NCBI GenBank assembly: GCA_914767715.1
Contig: OU612075.1
Span: 560,001 to 620,000 of the forward strand
Source of the DNA: Membranipora membranacea
Lineage: Eukaryota; Bryozoa; Gymnolaemata; Cheilostomatida; Membraniporidae
DNA length: 60,000 bases
Direction of reading: 5' to 3'
Both the position numbers and the translations under genes were made by a program. Below are positions 1 through 11,466 of the stretch, piece after piece (position 1 is the first letter of the stretch; every line of letters starts with the position of its first letter). The notes below the pieces were generated by a model. It was not told the DNA's origin. It searched no databases and saw only the letters and a program-made list of their open reading frames with translations.

Positions 1-481
1 CCATAACTCAGACTATTAACTGATATTTGTGTTGGCTCTGAGACTATTATCATTCTTGTTTTGAATGGAATTTCGTGTTGAAGGCTCTGCATGCTTGGCC
101 CAACTTGCATCTACAAAATTTGTATACAGTGAAGTATAAATTAAGCAGCTGTCCCGATTCACAACAATGAACATTTGACTATTATGTTATTTTTGCTTCA
201 CCGGAATGAAAGAGGAATGGCATTATTCCCCATGTTACAGCCATAGACATTTCTATAAACCTAAATGACTGTCCAGTCTATGAAAATCAATTGAACTTGA
301 GGTCTAGTGGCTCATCTCGTTTGTTATAAAAACTACTAAAGATCTGGTGAAGCTTTCTATATTATGACTCTAGTCGAACTTGGATTTTTTTTTCAATGAT
401 GTTGTTACACATAAGAACAATAATTTTGCGATCCGTGACCTGCTATCACAATGTAAAGTGACCAGAATTTCTTCTGTACAG
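1..481. other. No coding exon recognised at the left edge
   Basis: This stretch should be intron of the + strand gene whose first visible exon starts at 482, because that exon opens in the middle of a codon behind a clear acceptor (TTCTGTACAG). I saw no convincing exon here. Upstream exons of that gene lie left of the window or were missed. Confidence 0.4.
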
Positions 482-3400
482 CCGTGACGCCATGTGGATG
501 GAGTCAGCTGTCAGTACATTATTGTGACAATGGAGGTAAGTGCCCCCCTTACTCTGACACCTGTTATTGTCCTGATGAGTACAGAGGTGACACCTGTGAT
601 ATAAAGAAGGAGATATGTGGAGATTCTATCTGCCCTGGCAGAACATTCTGTGTAGCAAGTCAATGTAAGCACTAAGCAGTCGTACCTCATTAACTTAAAC
701 TGATGTGGGTTCGAACTCCAACTTTACCATGTCAGACATCATCAGTGTTTAGGCAAGCAAACATACTCAAGACCCTTCAGTATCCAGGTTTATCTTTGTA
801 CTTTTAAATCGGTTAGACCCTTCAATAATATCCTTTTGCAAGTAAAATTAGTTTTTTTGTTTATCGCTATGAGATTACTTTGATTTAAACAGTGGTTGTT
901 TTTTGCTTTCCTAAACACTTTAAAGAGTTAAAATTCTTATAATATTTTCAAATGCCTGATGAAAATAGTGATAATAAATTGACATTTTCTTATCATGGTA
1001 TTATTGCAGTTATACGATATTTTGTTTCAAATTTAACGTTTTTACTGATGATACAGGTTGTGACGCCTGGTCCGTAGAGGAATGTGAAAAGAGACTAGGA
1101 GTTTGGGGATCAAACGCTTTACTAGCTCCTAGTAAAATACCCTGGTATGTACATATACGTATACATATACCTATATATATATATCCATATACGTATTATT
1201 ATTATTATTTGTATAAATTATTATGTCAACAGAGATCATTAGGGTTATGTATATTTAAATTTTGGTGCGCTAAAGTTTTGTTGGAGTTTGTTTGAGCTTT
1301 TCTTTTGCTAATTGACACAACTACTATCAAGTAATGCTGCTATATCATATGAGTATACCACATTGCAAATTTCTTCAGATCAGCTTGGTAATCAAATTGA
1401 TAATATTTGATCGATCTTTTTGTGCGTTCTTGTTTAAAATTGCATTATGGGAACTTTATTACCGCTCCCTATTACAATATTACAATATTACGATATTACG
1501 ATATTACGATATTACGATATTACGATATTACAATATTACAATATTACAATATTACAATATTACAATGACCCTGAGAATATTGTTTTATCTATTACTCAAT
1601 ATTTGTAGGTACGTTGCGTTCTTTGTTGGTGCAATCGTACTTGGATCAGCTGCTATTGCTCTCGCATTCTTCATAGTTCCAAATAACTCAAGTAACCAGG
1701 AAAAGGAAGATCAAGTATCTATAACCAGCAAACTGTACAAGTAAGTCTTAACTCCCTGATCTACATTGTCACAAACTTCAAGACATCATACATAACGCCT
1801 CATTTCCTCAAAAATATATTATGGGGAATTGCTGTGGTACACCACATCTTATTACACGAGAGACTGAGGCTATATTTACATAATTATCCTTTTAACATCT
1901 TCTCTCTCACCAATTTTTTTGTCCTACCGTAATCCCTCACCTATAGATCGCCGACTTATAAGTGAAGGCGGCTATAAGAGAGTAGCATATAGACGCGACT
2001 ATCATTTGAAGCATTTTTATATTTAGATTGGACCAAAACCTAATACAGTCACCGAAGCTGAATAGCTCAGTGGTAGAGCGCACGACTTCTAAACATGGAG
2101 TTGTGAGTTCGAGGGCCGAGGACTGAGGGCAGTTTTTTTCCCAAAACTACTTAGTTCATTTGTAGTGAGTGTAGTGTAGTGAGTGTCTTGTAGCTGTGGG
2201 GTGTCTTATAGCTGTGGAGTGTCTTATAACTGGAGCATTTATATTTTTTCTGAGGGGGGTGATTCACTTATAAGTCCGGTGACTTATAGGTGAGGGATTA
2301 CGGTATGAATACGCTTTGTTATACTATTGAGGTGTAAAGTATTCATAAATAAGGGTTTCGTGCTGTAAAAGCACGTATAAATCTGAGCCATTGCAATTAA
2401 TACATTGAACAAATAAATCTTAGTCTATGCTTTTTCCACTTTTATTTTTTTCTATTTATACCTGCATTTTATGAGCTCATTTTACAGTTTTATCAGCAGT
2501 CCAGCAATTTTGTTTATCAGTAGTGATATAATAAAGGTACATACATAAAGTTTGCCTTTTCAAACTTGCTTGAAATAGTGAAATATATTGCTAGCTGGCA
2601 TTTATTCACCCATTATATTTTATATAAGCTCCCTCCTTAGATAATTAAAGTTAGGCATACTAATATAGACAGTTTTCTGAGCCTCAATTTGGAGTTGTCC
2701 TCTCTCCAGTTTGGTTCTTTTAACCAACGCCGCATAGGAAAAACCTGCTGAAAAGAGGGTTATCTTGAAAACTGCTTATGATAGGATAAAAACTATTTTT
2801 GATTCAGAATCTGCAACATTGAAAACTCATATGGACATAGTTTGGAAAATAATTTTAGTATTTGGATAGTCAATTATAGCATTTTCGGCCTGTTTTGCGG
2901 ACAATTTGGCAGAATCTTTCATGAGTTTCGTCACTAAAATTGAGATTTATCAACCTTCAAGCCTCCAATGATTTGGAAACCCTGTCTCCCAGGGTTTTCA
3001 ATGGTGCAGACTCTGAATCAAAATCATTTTTATACTAACATTAGCAGTTTTCAATATAACCCTCTTTCAGCAGGTTTTTCCTATGCGATGTGGGTTAAAA
3101 GTACCAAACTGGAGAGAGGACAACTCCAAATTGAGGCATAAATAAGAGCTCAGAAAACTGTCTATTACTTTTATACATCTGTCACTATCATGGAGAGTTT
3201 TATCAGAATCTAATGAGTAGCGGAATTGATATAATTGGCGAATTTTTGGTTGGAAGAATTACATATACTATGAGTATATCATATACTTTGATTATATTTA
3301 TTTTCTCAAAGATCATAATATATCATTAGGTTCCTTGACCATGTTCATCGTGTAATAAAGAAAGGGTTGTTTATAAATGTAACCAGCAGGTATGAAGTTT

Positions 3401-5340
3401 GTTTTTTTCTGTAACTGGAAATTTTCCAGCATTCAATCCGCAAGTTGCATTGCGGGATTGTTGCTAACACATCCTATTGATATTCTTTAGAATAGCACAC
3501 CACAGGAAGCATCCACTACAGCGCTCGATCACGGCAGTAAAGAAAACTAGACAGGAAGATGAGAAATCTAAGAGCGCGAGCAGGTTATCTAAATCCCGTG
3601 GGCTCTCACAGACAAGGTAGGATTATTCTCTCGTGGGCTCTCACAAACAAGGTAGGATAATTCTCTTGTGGGCTCTCACAAACCAGGTAGGATAATTCTC
3701 TCATGGGCTCTCACAAACAAGGTAGGATAATTCTCTCGTGGGCTCTCACAAACAAGGTAGGATACTTCTCTCGTGGGCTCTCACAAACAAGGTAGGATAA
3801 TTCTCTCGTGGGCTCTCACAAACAAGGTAGGATAATTCTCTCGTGGGCTCTCACAAACAAGGTAGGATAATTCTCTCGTGGGCTCTCACAAACAAGGTAG
3901 GATATTCGCTTTTGTACCAGCTGATCAATATCTTTATTATGCCGTGTTACATGTTATTTATCATTTGTCTTATCGCTGTATTAAACTACTGCTGCCACAC
4001 ATGCAGATTTGTGCTCATTGAATTCTGCATAGCTCCACGATAATTAATTGAGACTAAAATCTTACAATTGTCACCTAATGGACAAATAATTTGCACAAAC
4101 TGATCTTCAAAATCAGGGCATGAAATCTACGCACCAGCTTACGAGGTGTACAATGTGCACTAGTAAGACGGTAACTACGTCACCTGATGCGGTAGATAAT
4201 TGATTTCATACCCTAATTTAGAGATCAGTTTGTGCAAATTATTTGCGCATTAGGTGACAATGCTGAAATTGCAGCCTCATTTTATTAGTTTTGAGCTACA
4301 CAGAATTCTATAAGCACACATTTGGCTGTGTGGCAGCAGTGGCAGCAGCAGTTATTTTTCATTACTGGTTGTGTTTCTGTTGATTTTCTGTATATCTTTT
4401 GTAGAGTTTTTATAAATATTTTATATTTTCCCAAATGTCCAATCATCATTAAATGTTTGAGTTTTAAATATTTAGTCTCATGCTTTTTGGGTCATTCAAG
4501 TAGGACGAAATAACCCTTAGAAGCAAAAGACTAGCATAAGCCCCCATCCTCAGCTGATCCTCAAAAATTTAAAGATCAGAGACATGAAAAGAAGATTAGA
4601 TCAACCTTTTGACTGCAATTTTTAGGTGTAGGAGAAGGAAGGATGTTCTTGTTCTTGGATTCTTCTTAGGACTGAGAAACTTCAACTCAAATATATCGTA
4701 AAAGTAGTTATGGTACAAATCTCGTCAACCTAATTATTCGGCCAAAACCCTCTCACATTTTTCATAGAGTTCAGTTCATTATTTTAGAGTTTTATTGCGT
4801 TCTCACCACTAGTCACTCACTCTGACTACTTTTCACTTCGTTTTCAGAAGTGAAAAACGGTCGGTCGCTTCACGCACTCAAAAGCATTCCCGCACTGCCC
4901 TTATAAAGTCAGTGAGTGCTGTAACAGAGAAGAAAAAGAGACATGTAACTTACCCTTCACTGCTGGGCAGTAAATCACATGACAAGTCAAATTACTTGTC
5001 ACAGGACAAGTCAAATTACTTGTCACAGGACAAGTCAGGTGACCTGTCACAGAACAAGTCACATGACCCGTCACAGAACAAGTCACGTGACCTGTCACGT
5101 GACCTGTCACATGACCCGTCACATGACCCGTCACAGAACAAGGCACATGACCCGTCACAGAACAAGTCACATGACCTGTCACAGAGCAAGTCACATGACT
5201 TGTCACATGATAGGTCACATGATTGGGATGCTGATCCTTCAGATGTAATAATATATACAGAAAGAATCAGTGCAGGTAAACCTCCTGTCACTAGAAATAT
5301 GCATCTGGGATCTGTAGTATCTGAAAGCTTGAAAAAGTGA
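482..5340 (+). CDS. EGF-module type I membrane protein with repetitive basic tail (3' part of gene)
   Basis: Five exons join in phase: 482-664, 1057-1144, 1609-1740, 3491-3616 and 4848-5340 (stop TGA at 5338-5340). All introns are GT-AG. The first visible exon encodes an EGF-like module (CDNGGKC...CYCPDEYRGDTC) followed by more cysteines (CGDSICPGRTFC). The exon at 1609 holds one membrane helix (AFFVGAIVLGSAAIALAFFIV). After it comes a strongly basic tail (HHRKHPLQRSI, KKTRQ, TEKKKRH), which fits a cytoplasmic side. The last exon encodes an 8-residue repeat of the type SHDxSQNK. The 5' end is outside the window or unseen, so the full ectodomain is unknown. It is likely a cell-surface protein; no function can be assigned. 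The donor at 3617 sits in a minisatellite. Confidence 0.75.
1478..1566. repeat. 9-bp tandem repeat upstream of an acceptor
   Basis: About ten copies of a 9-bp unit ATATTACRA lie in the intron, ending about 40 bp before the acceptor of the membrane-helix exon at 1609. Confidence 0.85.
1925..2305. mobile_element. MITE with terminal inverted repeats starting TACCGTAATCCCTC
   Basis: The ends TACCGTAATCCCTCACCTATA and its inverse (TATAGGTGAGGGATTACGGTA) face each other, and both arms also share an ACTTATAAGT-type segment. TA at both outer ends fits a Tc1/mariner or pogo type target duplication; that class is an inference. No coding capacity. It lies in the intron between 1740 and 3491 and holds a tRNA-like segment at about 2055-2120. 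Confidence 0.8.
2055..2120 (+). repeat. tRNA-like sequence inside the MITE
   Basis: TAGCTCAGTGGTAGAGC matches a tRNA D-arm/box A, and GAGTTCGAGGGCC resembles box B/T-arm at roughly tRNA spacing. The acceptor stem does not pair, so it is a degenerate tRNA-derived piece rather than a working tRNA. Confidence 0.55.
2666..3164. mobile_element. Foldback/MITE element with arms of about 120 bp
   Basis: The left arm (TAGACAGTTTTCTGA, then GGAGTTGTCCTCTCTCCAGT, then AGGAAAAACCTGCTGAAA) is matched in reverse by the right arm ending TCAGAAAACTGTCTA. The right arm has a small insertion near its end. The middle has no coding capacity. TA at both ends suggests a Tc1/mariner-like target site. Intronic. Confidence 0.85.
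3597..3905 (+). repeat. 35-bp minisatellite spanning an exon end and its 5' splice site
   Basis: About nine copies of a 35-bp unit. The unit contains the last 20 bases of the exon (CGTGGGCTCTCACARACAAG) and the start of the intron (GTAGGATAATTCTC). The first copy is the real exon border at 3616/3617; donor-like GTAGGA recurs every 35 bp at 3652, 3687, 3722, 3757, 3792, 3827, 3862 and 3897. Confidence 0.95.
3985..4345. mobile_element. Long inverted-repeat element (MITE-like), about 360 bp
   Basis: Left end ACTGCTGCCACACATGCAGA and right end ending TGTGTGGCAGCAGT are inverse copies. The homology runs inward through GAATTCTGCATAGCTC and TTGTCACCTAATG to AAATAATTTGCACAAACTGA, leaving a central loop near 4120-4190. 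No coding capacity. A related end, ACTACTGCTGCCACACAGGC, recurs near 57175. Confidence 0.85.
4975..5222 (+). repeat. Coding 12/24-bp minisatellite (SHDxSQNK repeat)
   Basis: Inside the last exon of the EGF/membrane gene, a 24-bp unit (GAACAAGTCACATGACCCGT plus CACA) and 12-bp half units repeat about ten times. Read in the gene's frame they give SHD-P/L-SQNK type octapeptides rich in Ser, Asp, His and Lys. The unit contains the palindromes TCACATGA and TCACGTGA, so other frames on both strands are open too. Confidence 0.95.
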
Positions 5341-5504
5341 CTCAATATCCACCCTGAAATATCTGCTAGATTTCAGAGCTGACTATGTTTGTAGTTGTGG
5401 GCAGCTGCTTTAAAATTAGGTTAATATTCTGAAAAGGATAAGCAAGGATTGAAAAAGGTTACAATTAAGCCAAATGCATTGTTTGCCATGCTTGTGATTG
5501 GTTC

Positions 5505-5510
5505 AATAAA
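5505..5510 (+). terminator. Polyadenylation signal AATAAA
   Basis: AATAAA about 165 bp after the stop codon at 5340 and before the next gene's start at 5996. It is well placed to end the first gene's transcript. Confidence 0.6.
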
Positions 5511-5995
5511 AAAAATTTTCTCATACTATTATAATCACTTTTTGTTACTGTTTACTGAAAAAATTTTGACTATCCGGTGATGCCGCTGCGCCATTATCTT
5601 AGGTCAATTTCATCTTTCCGAGTTTTTTTTTTATCTCATAAGGGGAGCTTAGGGCACCTTGCGGCCTTCTGTTTGTTTTGTAAAACCGTAAAGTAGATTC
5701 AGACCGGACCTACTCTTTGTGTCAACTAATTAATGGGAAGGCAATGGAGCGTTTTTATCTGGTTTATTGGTGATAATCTTAATCCTCGTGTTTTTTAGCC
5801 AATTTAATGATCTGTGAAATAAGACTTGACACACCCACCGACCACCTGTCATCTAAATATATGTTATCTGATTATATCTAAGTCAGCACAACCCTTTTAT
5901 GATTCATTCATACCTGTGTTGACCATCAGACAGAGGCAAAGGATTTTTTTAGTTTCTGTCATAATTCAAATTTAGCTGCTGTTCTGTGATCTGAA
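5511..5995. other. Intergenic gap between two + strand genes
   Basis: About 490 bp between the likely polyadenylation signal of the first gene and the ATG of the second. It must hold the second gene's promoter and 5' leader. I see no TATA box or other motif that I would name. Confidence 0.4.
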
Positions 5996-8900
5996 ATGTG
6001 GTACATCTCGAGATCGTGCGCTGGTACAGTCAGCATAATTCTGGTAAGTCTCATGGTCATCTTTTACACAATAGACTATAAATTGTTATTTGTAATCTCT
6101 TATAAATAATCAGCAATGTTGCATATGGTTCTATAAACTATTCTATGAGCAACAGTTTTCTTTGAATATCCCATTATTCAAATTGCTGGATTTCACACAG
6201 TCTTGATAAATTGTGCAAAATAAGAGTTTGACCTGATCCCCTAGGGTTCGTAGGATCAAATTGGATTGTGGGTGTATTATATAACTTTTGTTGATTCAGC
6301 TGAAAGCGTACAGCTCTAGAAATAAACTTAATTTTGCATTTTGACTTGGAGGTTTGCATGGAATTAACACTGAAACTTATTATGATTTTTGCTGCTGTCA
6401 TCCATTTCCGATTCTTTATCATGAGCGTAAATGTGTATATTTTTAGGCTCTCGCTGTTTTCATCCATGCCTCTGACCATGAGATGGAGGAAGAGACAGCA
6501 TTGTGCACAGCGTTACGTTACTGTGATCGAGGTAATATGCATCAAGCTTTGAGGAGTTTAGGTCTACTCTTCAAGGAAAGGTCAGAGGTTATAGCACTGG
6601 CCAATCAGATGGGTCGCCGCAGGTGTAGTTGTCACGCTTCGTGTAATTACTTTGGTACCTGCTGTCCAGACGCCAACACTCGGAGTAAAACAGCTCAAGT
6701 AAGTACTGGGAATATTTCAAATACTTTGCCGTAATGAATCCGTACGATCATTTTTATATGCGTACAAATAATTTCTTTTATCTCTCTGTGTTTTCCAATT
6801 GTCTTTATGAAATCCAGATGGCTTCTCAATATTTTGAGCCTTTTTTTAATAGAGGGTTAATAGCTTTTCAGATTATAGATTATTATCCAAATTGTTGTGA
6901 GGCCCCTGATGCAATGTTGAGATTCACTATAATGCCCCCTATTGATCAGGAGGAGGGGGTTATTATATGTGGGGGGGGGGAGGGACAGATAGTATAGGGG
7001 TCTCAAGCTACTGCCAAATTGTCAACTAACTTACCTGTATATTACACTGGTCGGCATATCTCATTTATTTCACATATTATTTTCAGATTGATACACAGAG
7101 CTCTAGTCGTTGTCTTAGTTTATTCGGCGGAGCAGGTACGAGGATTATAGACAAATGTCCCTCTGCATCAAACGTTACTCTGCAAAAACTGTGTCATGGT
7201 GAGGCAATTTTATCAGCTTTTACCCTGGTGGCGTAAAGAAGATCCCCATTTTTCATATTATTAAATAGCTAGAATTATGGCTAGCAAATATTTACTCGAC
7301 CAACCTTTTTTAATGCCCTGCTTAGCAAGTTAGAAAAGGTGTTAGCAGATATTGAATCCCCAATTTGCCACCACTAGAATGGGAATGACCAGGGATGCTG
7401 GCAGATCAAATCAAACTTGATCTCATTGTTGATAGGGTCAACAGTGGACCAAATGAAACAAAACACCCAAGTATTAACACTACGAGGGTTAATGACAGTG
7501 TTTAATGGGGTATACAGGCAGTTAGCTTGTCGATTGAATTTGATGCAAGTATTCCACTCGTGATAAAAACATCAGGCCTCATTTGTTGCAGCTAGTTGCT
7601 ATGCTTATAGATCATATCACTCCGCTAGGCTTGCGGATTATAACACCTATGAGAAATTTGGATTGTTTTTCATATGATACATGAAAAGCTTTCAATGTTT
7701 TGGCTTTCTCAAAAAAATTGGAGATAACCTGAGGGTCTTTCTATTAAAGACGTCCAAAATAGCTACCTTGTCATTCATTACTGAGATGAACGGATTTTCT
7801 AGGGGGTCTTGTTACCAAATGTCTCGCTACATGGTAGAACTATATTCAATCTGAGCGAAAGATATGGAACCAAATTCACCTAATTAAAAGACCAAAACAG
7901 TTGGGATTCTGAGCCAATAGATTACAACGATTCGTTCATTTATTAATCATTCTAATTAAAAGTCACCTTGTTTACAACGTTGTTGTGTTACTCACCCTCA
8001 GGTTCTGACAGACTGGACGATAAGGCCAGAGCTTATCCAATGAGAGTACCCGGTGACGTGGAGCCTTACGTAACGTCAGCGAGAACAGAGCTGACTTATA
8101 AGAATGGTTACTGTGGAGAATGTGCCGGGGAGAAGGTGACTGAACTCGTATCTTGGACACTGAGTCAGGACCCCATGTGTGACGAGAAGAAACTGTAGGT
8201 TATCAAAATTGATAAAATTACACTGTGAGCAATGAACTAAACCTTTAGTTCATTGCTGTGAGATTATTTTAATCAAGTTTTATATATTTAGCTTTATATA
8301 TCAGGCTTTATATATAAACTATATATATATATGAAAACCTCAATAAAAACGCATGATAATAAATATAATAATAATTTGTTGTTTTTCTAGACTTATTCAC
8401 AATAGAAACAAAGTATTATGGTTGACGGTGTGACATCAGTCAAACCATTGGAGTTGTCTTTTGTTTGATCTGGTTAACACAACTCCTCATTGAGATGAAA
8501 TAAACATTTTGATGGCAATCACCAGGGAGGTTGGGATCCTCTCCGCAATCACCATCTGGATATGATTATTCTTCATTATCTTATATTTGAATTGACAGGC
8601 AGCGATGCAGATATTACCAAACTCCTCCCAAAGGAGGCGTGGCCTATGGTGATCACTTCCTGTCGCCGAGATTTTACAGAGAGGAGTTGTATACATTCAG
8701 CGAGATAGGAGACAGAACAGTATGTGATGTAAACATCATCAGATCATGTCCTCCTGACTCTGATGCAGGTAAGAGCGGTCTGCGGGGTCTGAATTAATGT
8801 GGATTCTCTTTTTTGTTTTGCAGTCCTTGGTGTTACCCGACTGATACCTGTTTAGAGATTCAGTTGATCGTTCGATGTTTTGAATTAGGGTCAGGGTAAG

Positions 8901-11466
8901 CTCCTCCAACAGAACGCTCACTTGCTAATGTTTATAATTTAATGTGAAGTTGAGTAAATTTTACTTTTGCATGCCTGTGCAGAATGGCGAAAACTTGAGA
9001 AGTTTGAATTTTAGATCTTGCAAGGCGATGTAAGAGAGTGAGGACGGCCATAGTACAGGACCTGAGATCACATGAGCTCTACGCTAACATATACTGTGCT
9101 CAGTGTAATAACATCACCATACAGACGAGCTGTGAGTCAATGAATATCATATATGAGGGAGCAGTCTCATCAACAAGTACAACTACTGAGCCTGAGTTAG
9201 TGAGTGAGAGCGAGAGTGAGCCTACTAGCAGTACCTCTAGTACTAGTACTACCAGTATGGCAACAACAACTGAAACTGAGATTATTGAGGACGTCACAGG
9301 TGGGTTTATGTTTGAGATTAGATGTTATTTTAATGATTCCGATATCTCGACAAATAATTAGTCAATTATCATGACATTGTGATGTAAAAGAAACAAAAAT
9401 TCGTCAAGACTCATCAAGGACTTGCATTCGACTTTCTATGATAACAGCTCACAATAATGACTATTATAAAAAAACTAGGCGAAATAAGGGGATCTGTGAT
9501 CATATTCCATAATATAGAGAATAGGATTGGACAATATGAAAAACTTTCCACAAGTAGAAAACTTCTTATTGTAGTCTAACCACTTGTGGTTGCACTTAGT
9601 AATAATTAATAGCAAACGATAACTGCCAACTCACGGTTGACAGCAATTTATTTATTGTTCTCGTTGAATCCAGGAACATCAACCAGTTCGACCTCGTCAA
9701 CCAGTTCTACCAGCACAACTACCTCCCCCCTTACCGCTGGGGGTTCTGATCTGAATGCCGGTGAGGGTTTCCCTAGCGGTAGTGTGATTGGAACAAACAG
9801 CGATCCTAGAGGACAGGTCATTGGTCAGAATACTAATGATATTGGGGTTTCCAATCAGGTTGAGGGATTCCCTAGCGGAGTTCAAATCAGTATTGAAGAC
9901 AACCCTAGAGGTGAAGTTGTTGAGAATCACAATAATGTGACAGAAGAGCAGAAAGTGGTAACCTCACAAGGAGACGGTAAGAAACATAATATATATATAT
10001 TTATGTATATCTATATTATTTATATTTGAGAGTAAAAAATGTCAGCTTCAAGTACGAACGCAGTTGGAATTGAATTTTGTAGAAATCACTCGTTTCTGTT
10101 CAACTCATAAATGTGTGACATGCTTAGCCAAGTAGGGTTTTATTAATTATGTATTAATAAGAATATCAAATCTGAGGCAATGTAAGCTCTGACTGAAATG
10201 AGAGTAAAAGCCCAAATGAATTAAAGATTGTTGTGTTTCTTATTCTGAATTTGCCTAATTTCTTTTCACCTGTTTGTTTGTGCTATTCAATGTCGACTAA
10301 TCATATTCGTCATAATGAATTCTATGAAGATGATACTGTTTTGGAACCTATCAACGTAAAGCCTGTAATGAGAAGTTGTTTATTTTGGTCCGCCAGGAGA
10401 ACCATTCCCACACGGTACGGTACTGACACCAGATGAATCCAATCCTCGAGGTCTAGTGTCCAACTTAGATAGCGAACGAAACCAAACGAGCATAGCAGGT
10501 AAGGTTCATGTTGTCCCTTGATATCTTGCTGCTGGGACTAGTGTTCGCTTTTTCCCATTCCCCCGAAGGATCTTAGCTTAGCTAGTTTGGAGGCGACTTA
10601 ATTTTAGCTAGCACCATTAGCTAGTTTGGAGATGACTTAATTTTAGCTAGCACCATAAGCTAGTTTGGAGATTACTTAATTTTAGCTAGCACAATTAGCT
10701 AGTTTGGAGATGACTTAATTTTAGCTAGCACCATTAGCTAGCTAGTACATAAAATGGCTGGGTTAAGGTTGATAGGTTGAGTGAGTGATTGCAAACGGTT
10801 TCCTCTGCGTATACATTACCCATCTAGGGTTTTTAAAACACATTAGTAATGAATGGATGAGGGCACAGTGCATACTTATGAACTCCATCCAAACAGGCGG
10901 CGGTTTTAAGTTTCAGTTTATTGAAAAAAAAACACAGCATGGAAGCAGGAAGAATCCTGATGGAAGCAAGCTGATTTCAGCCTATGACACTCGTCAGATA
11001 TATTGACCCTGCCTTACCGGACAATAGCCTAGCTTGCCCACTCCTACCTTGTACAGGAGTGCGCAAAATAGATGTGATAATTCTAATTACTGTAAGCATA
11101 TTCGTATTTGCCCCGAATAGGGGCCTTGAATAGCAATAAAGTTCATATATTATTAATACCGACAATGACTTGCAGTTCCATGATTTGCGATATTGTTGGC
11201 GGCATGCTTGTGCAATTAATTTTTTTTATTTTATGTCAATTATAACATCACTAATTAATGTGTTTACAGTATCACAAGAGGAGACTGCCTCTGATGTCAC
11301 TTCCTCTCCTGTTCAGAGTGTGACACCAGACGAAGCACCGAGTCACAATCACTTTGCCTCACAGCTGCCGACAGCATCAGGCGAGGCTGAGGAGAGCCAA
11401 GGGCAGACAACTAACAGAGCTGCGGCAGAGCTAGCCGCTCGACTTAGATCCAAACTTGGCATGTAG
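5996..11466 (+). CDS. Secreted Cys-rich, mucin-like protein with somatomedin-B-like motif (nine exons)
   Basis: Exons 5996-6043, 6447-6698, 7087-7198, 8002-8194, 8599-8768, 9015-9299, 9674-9976, 10397-10498 and 11270-11466 (stop TAG) join in phase to about 553 residues. ATG at 5996 opens a signal peptide (SCAGTVSIIL joined to ALAVFIHASDHE) split by intron 1. Residues about 70-85 (CSCHASCNYFGTCCPD) match the somatomedin-B cysteine pattern. Two later segments (YKNGYCGECAG and YANIYCAQCNN) share a Y-x-N-x-Y-C-x-x-C motif also seen in ectodomains of invertebrate family-B-like receptors (family memory, not searched). Exons 6-7 are Ser/Thr-rich, hence probably O-glycosylated. Three FP-[SH]-G...[ND]PRG-x-V repeats follow. 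There is no membrane helix, so secretion is the likely fate. The function is unknown; a truncated adhesion-receptor relative is an alternative. Confidence 0.8.
7199..8001. other. Intron, nothing recognised
   Basis: This is intron 3 of the secreted-protein gene. I see no second gene, inverted repeat or RNA gene in it. Confidence 0.5.
9674..10498 (+). repeat. Three FPxG...PRGxV protein repeats across two exons
   Basis: Within the secreted protein, EGFPSGSVIGTNSDPRGQVI, then EGFPSGVQISIEDNPRGEVV, then EPFPHGTVLTPDESNPRGLV (third copy on the 10397-10498 exon) align with the same spacing of FP, G and PRG. The first two are in one exon, so the third shows that the unit also spread as an exon. No known domain recognised. 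Confidence 0.8.
10573..10745 (+). repeat. 39-bp tandem repeat, four copies
   Basis: Unit AGCTAGTTTGGAGATGACTT followed by AATTTTAGCTAGCACCATT, repeated four times with few changes, about 75 bp after the donor at 10499. The motif TTAGCTAG also recurs near 25440, 48490 and 55435, suggesting a wider repeat family. Confidence 0.9.

Noticed and set aside
3597-3905. CRISPR-like regular repeat
   Set aside because: Copies adjoin directly with no spacers, and the DNA is clearly eukaryotic.
4901-5345. Two - strand open frames and a second + strand frame over the SHDxSQNK repeat
   Set aside because: They are by-products of a palindromic repeat; the frame that joins in phase to the upstream exons is the supported one.
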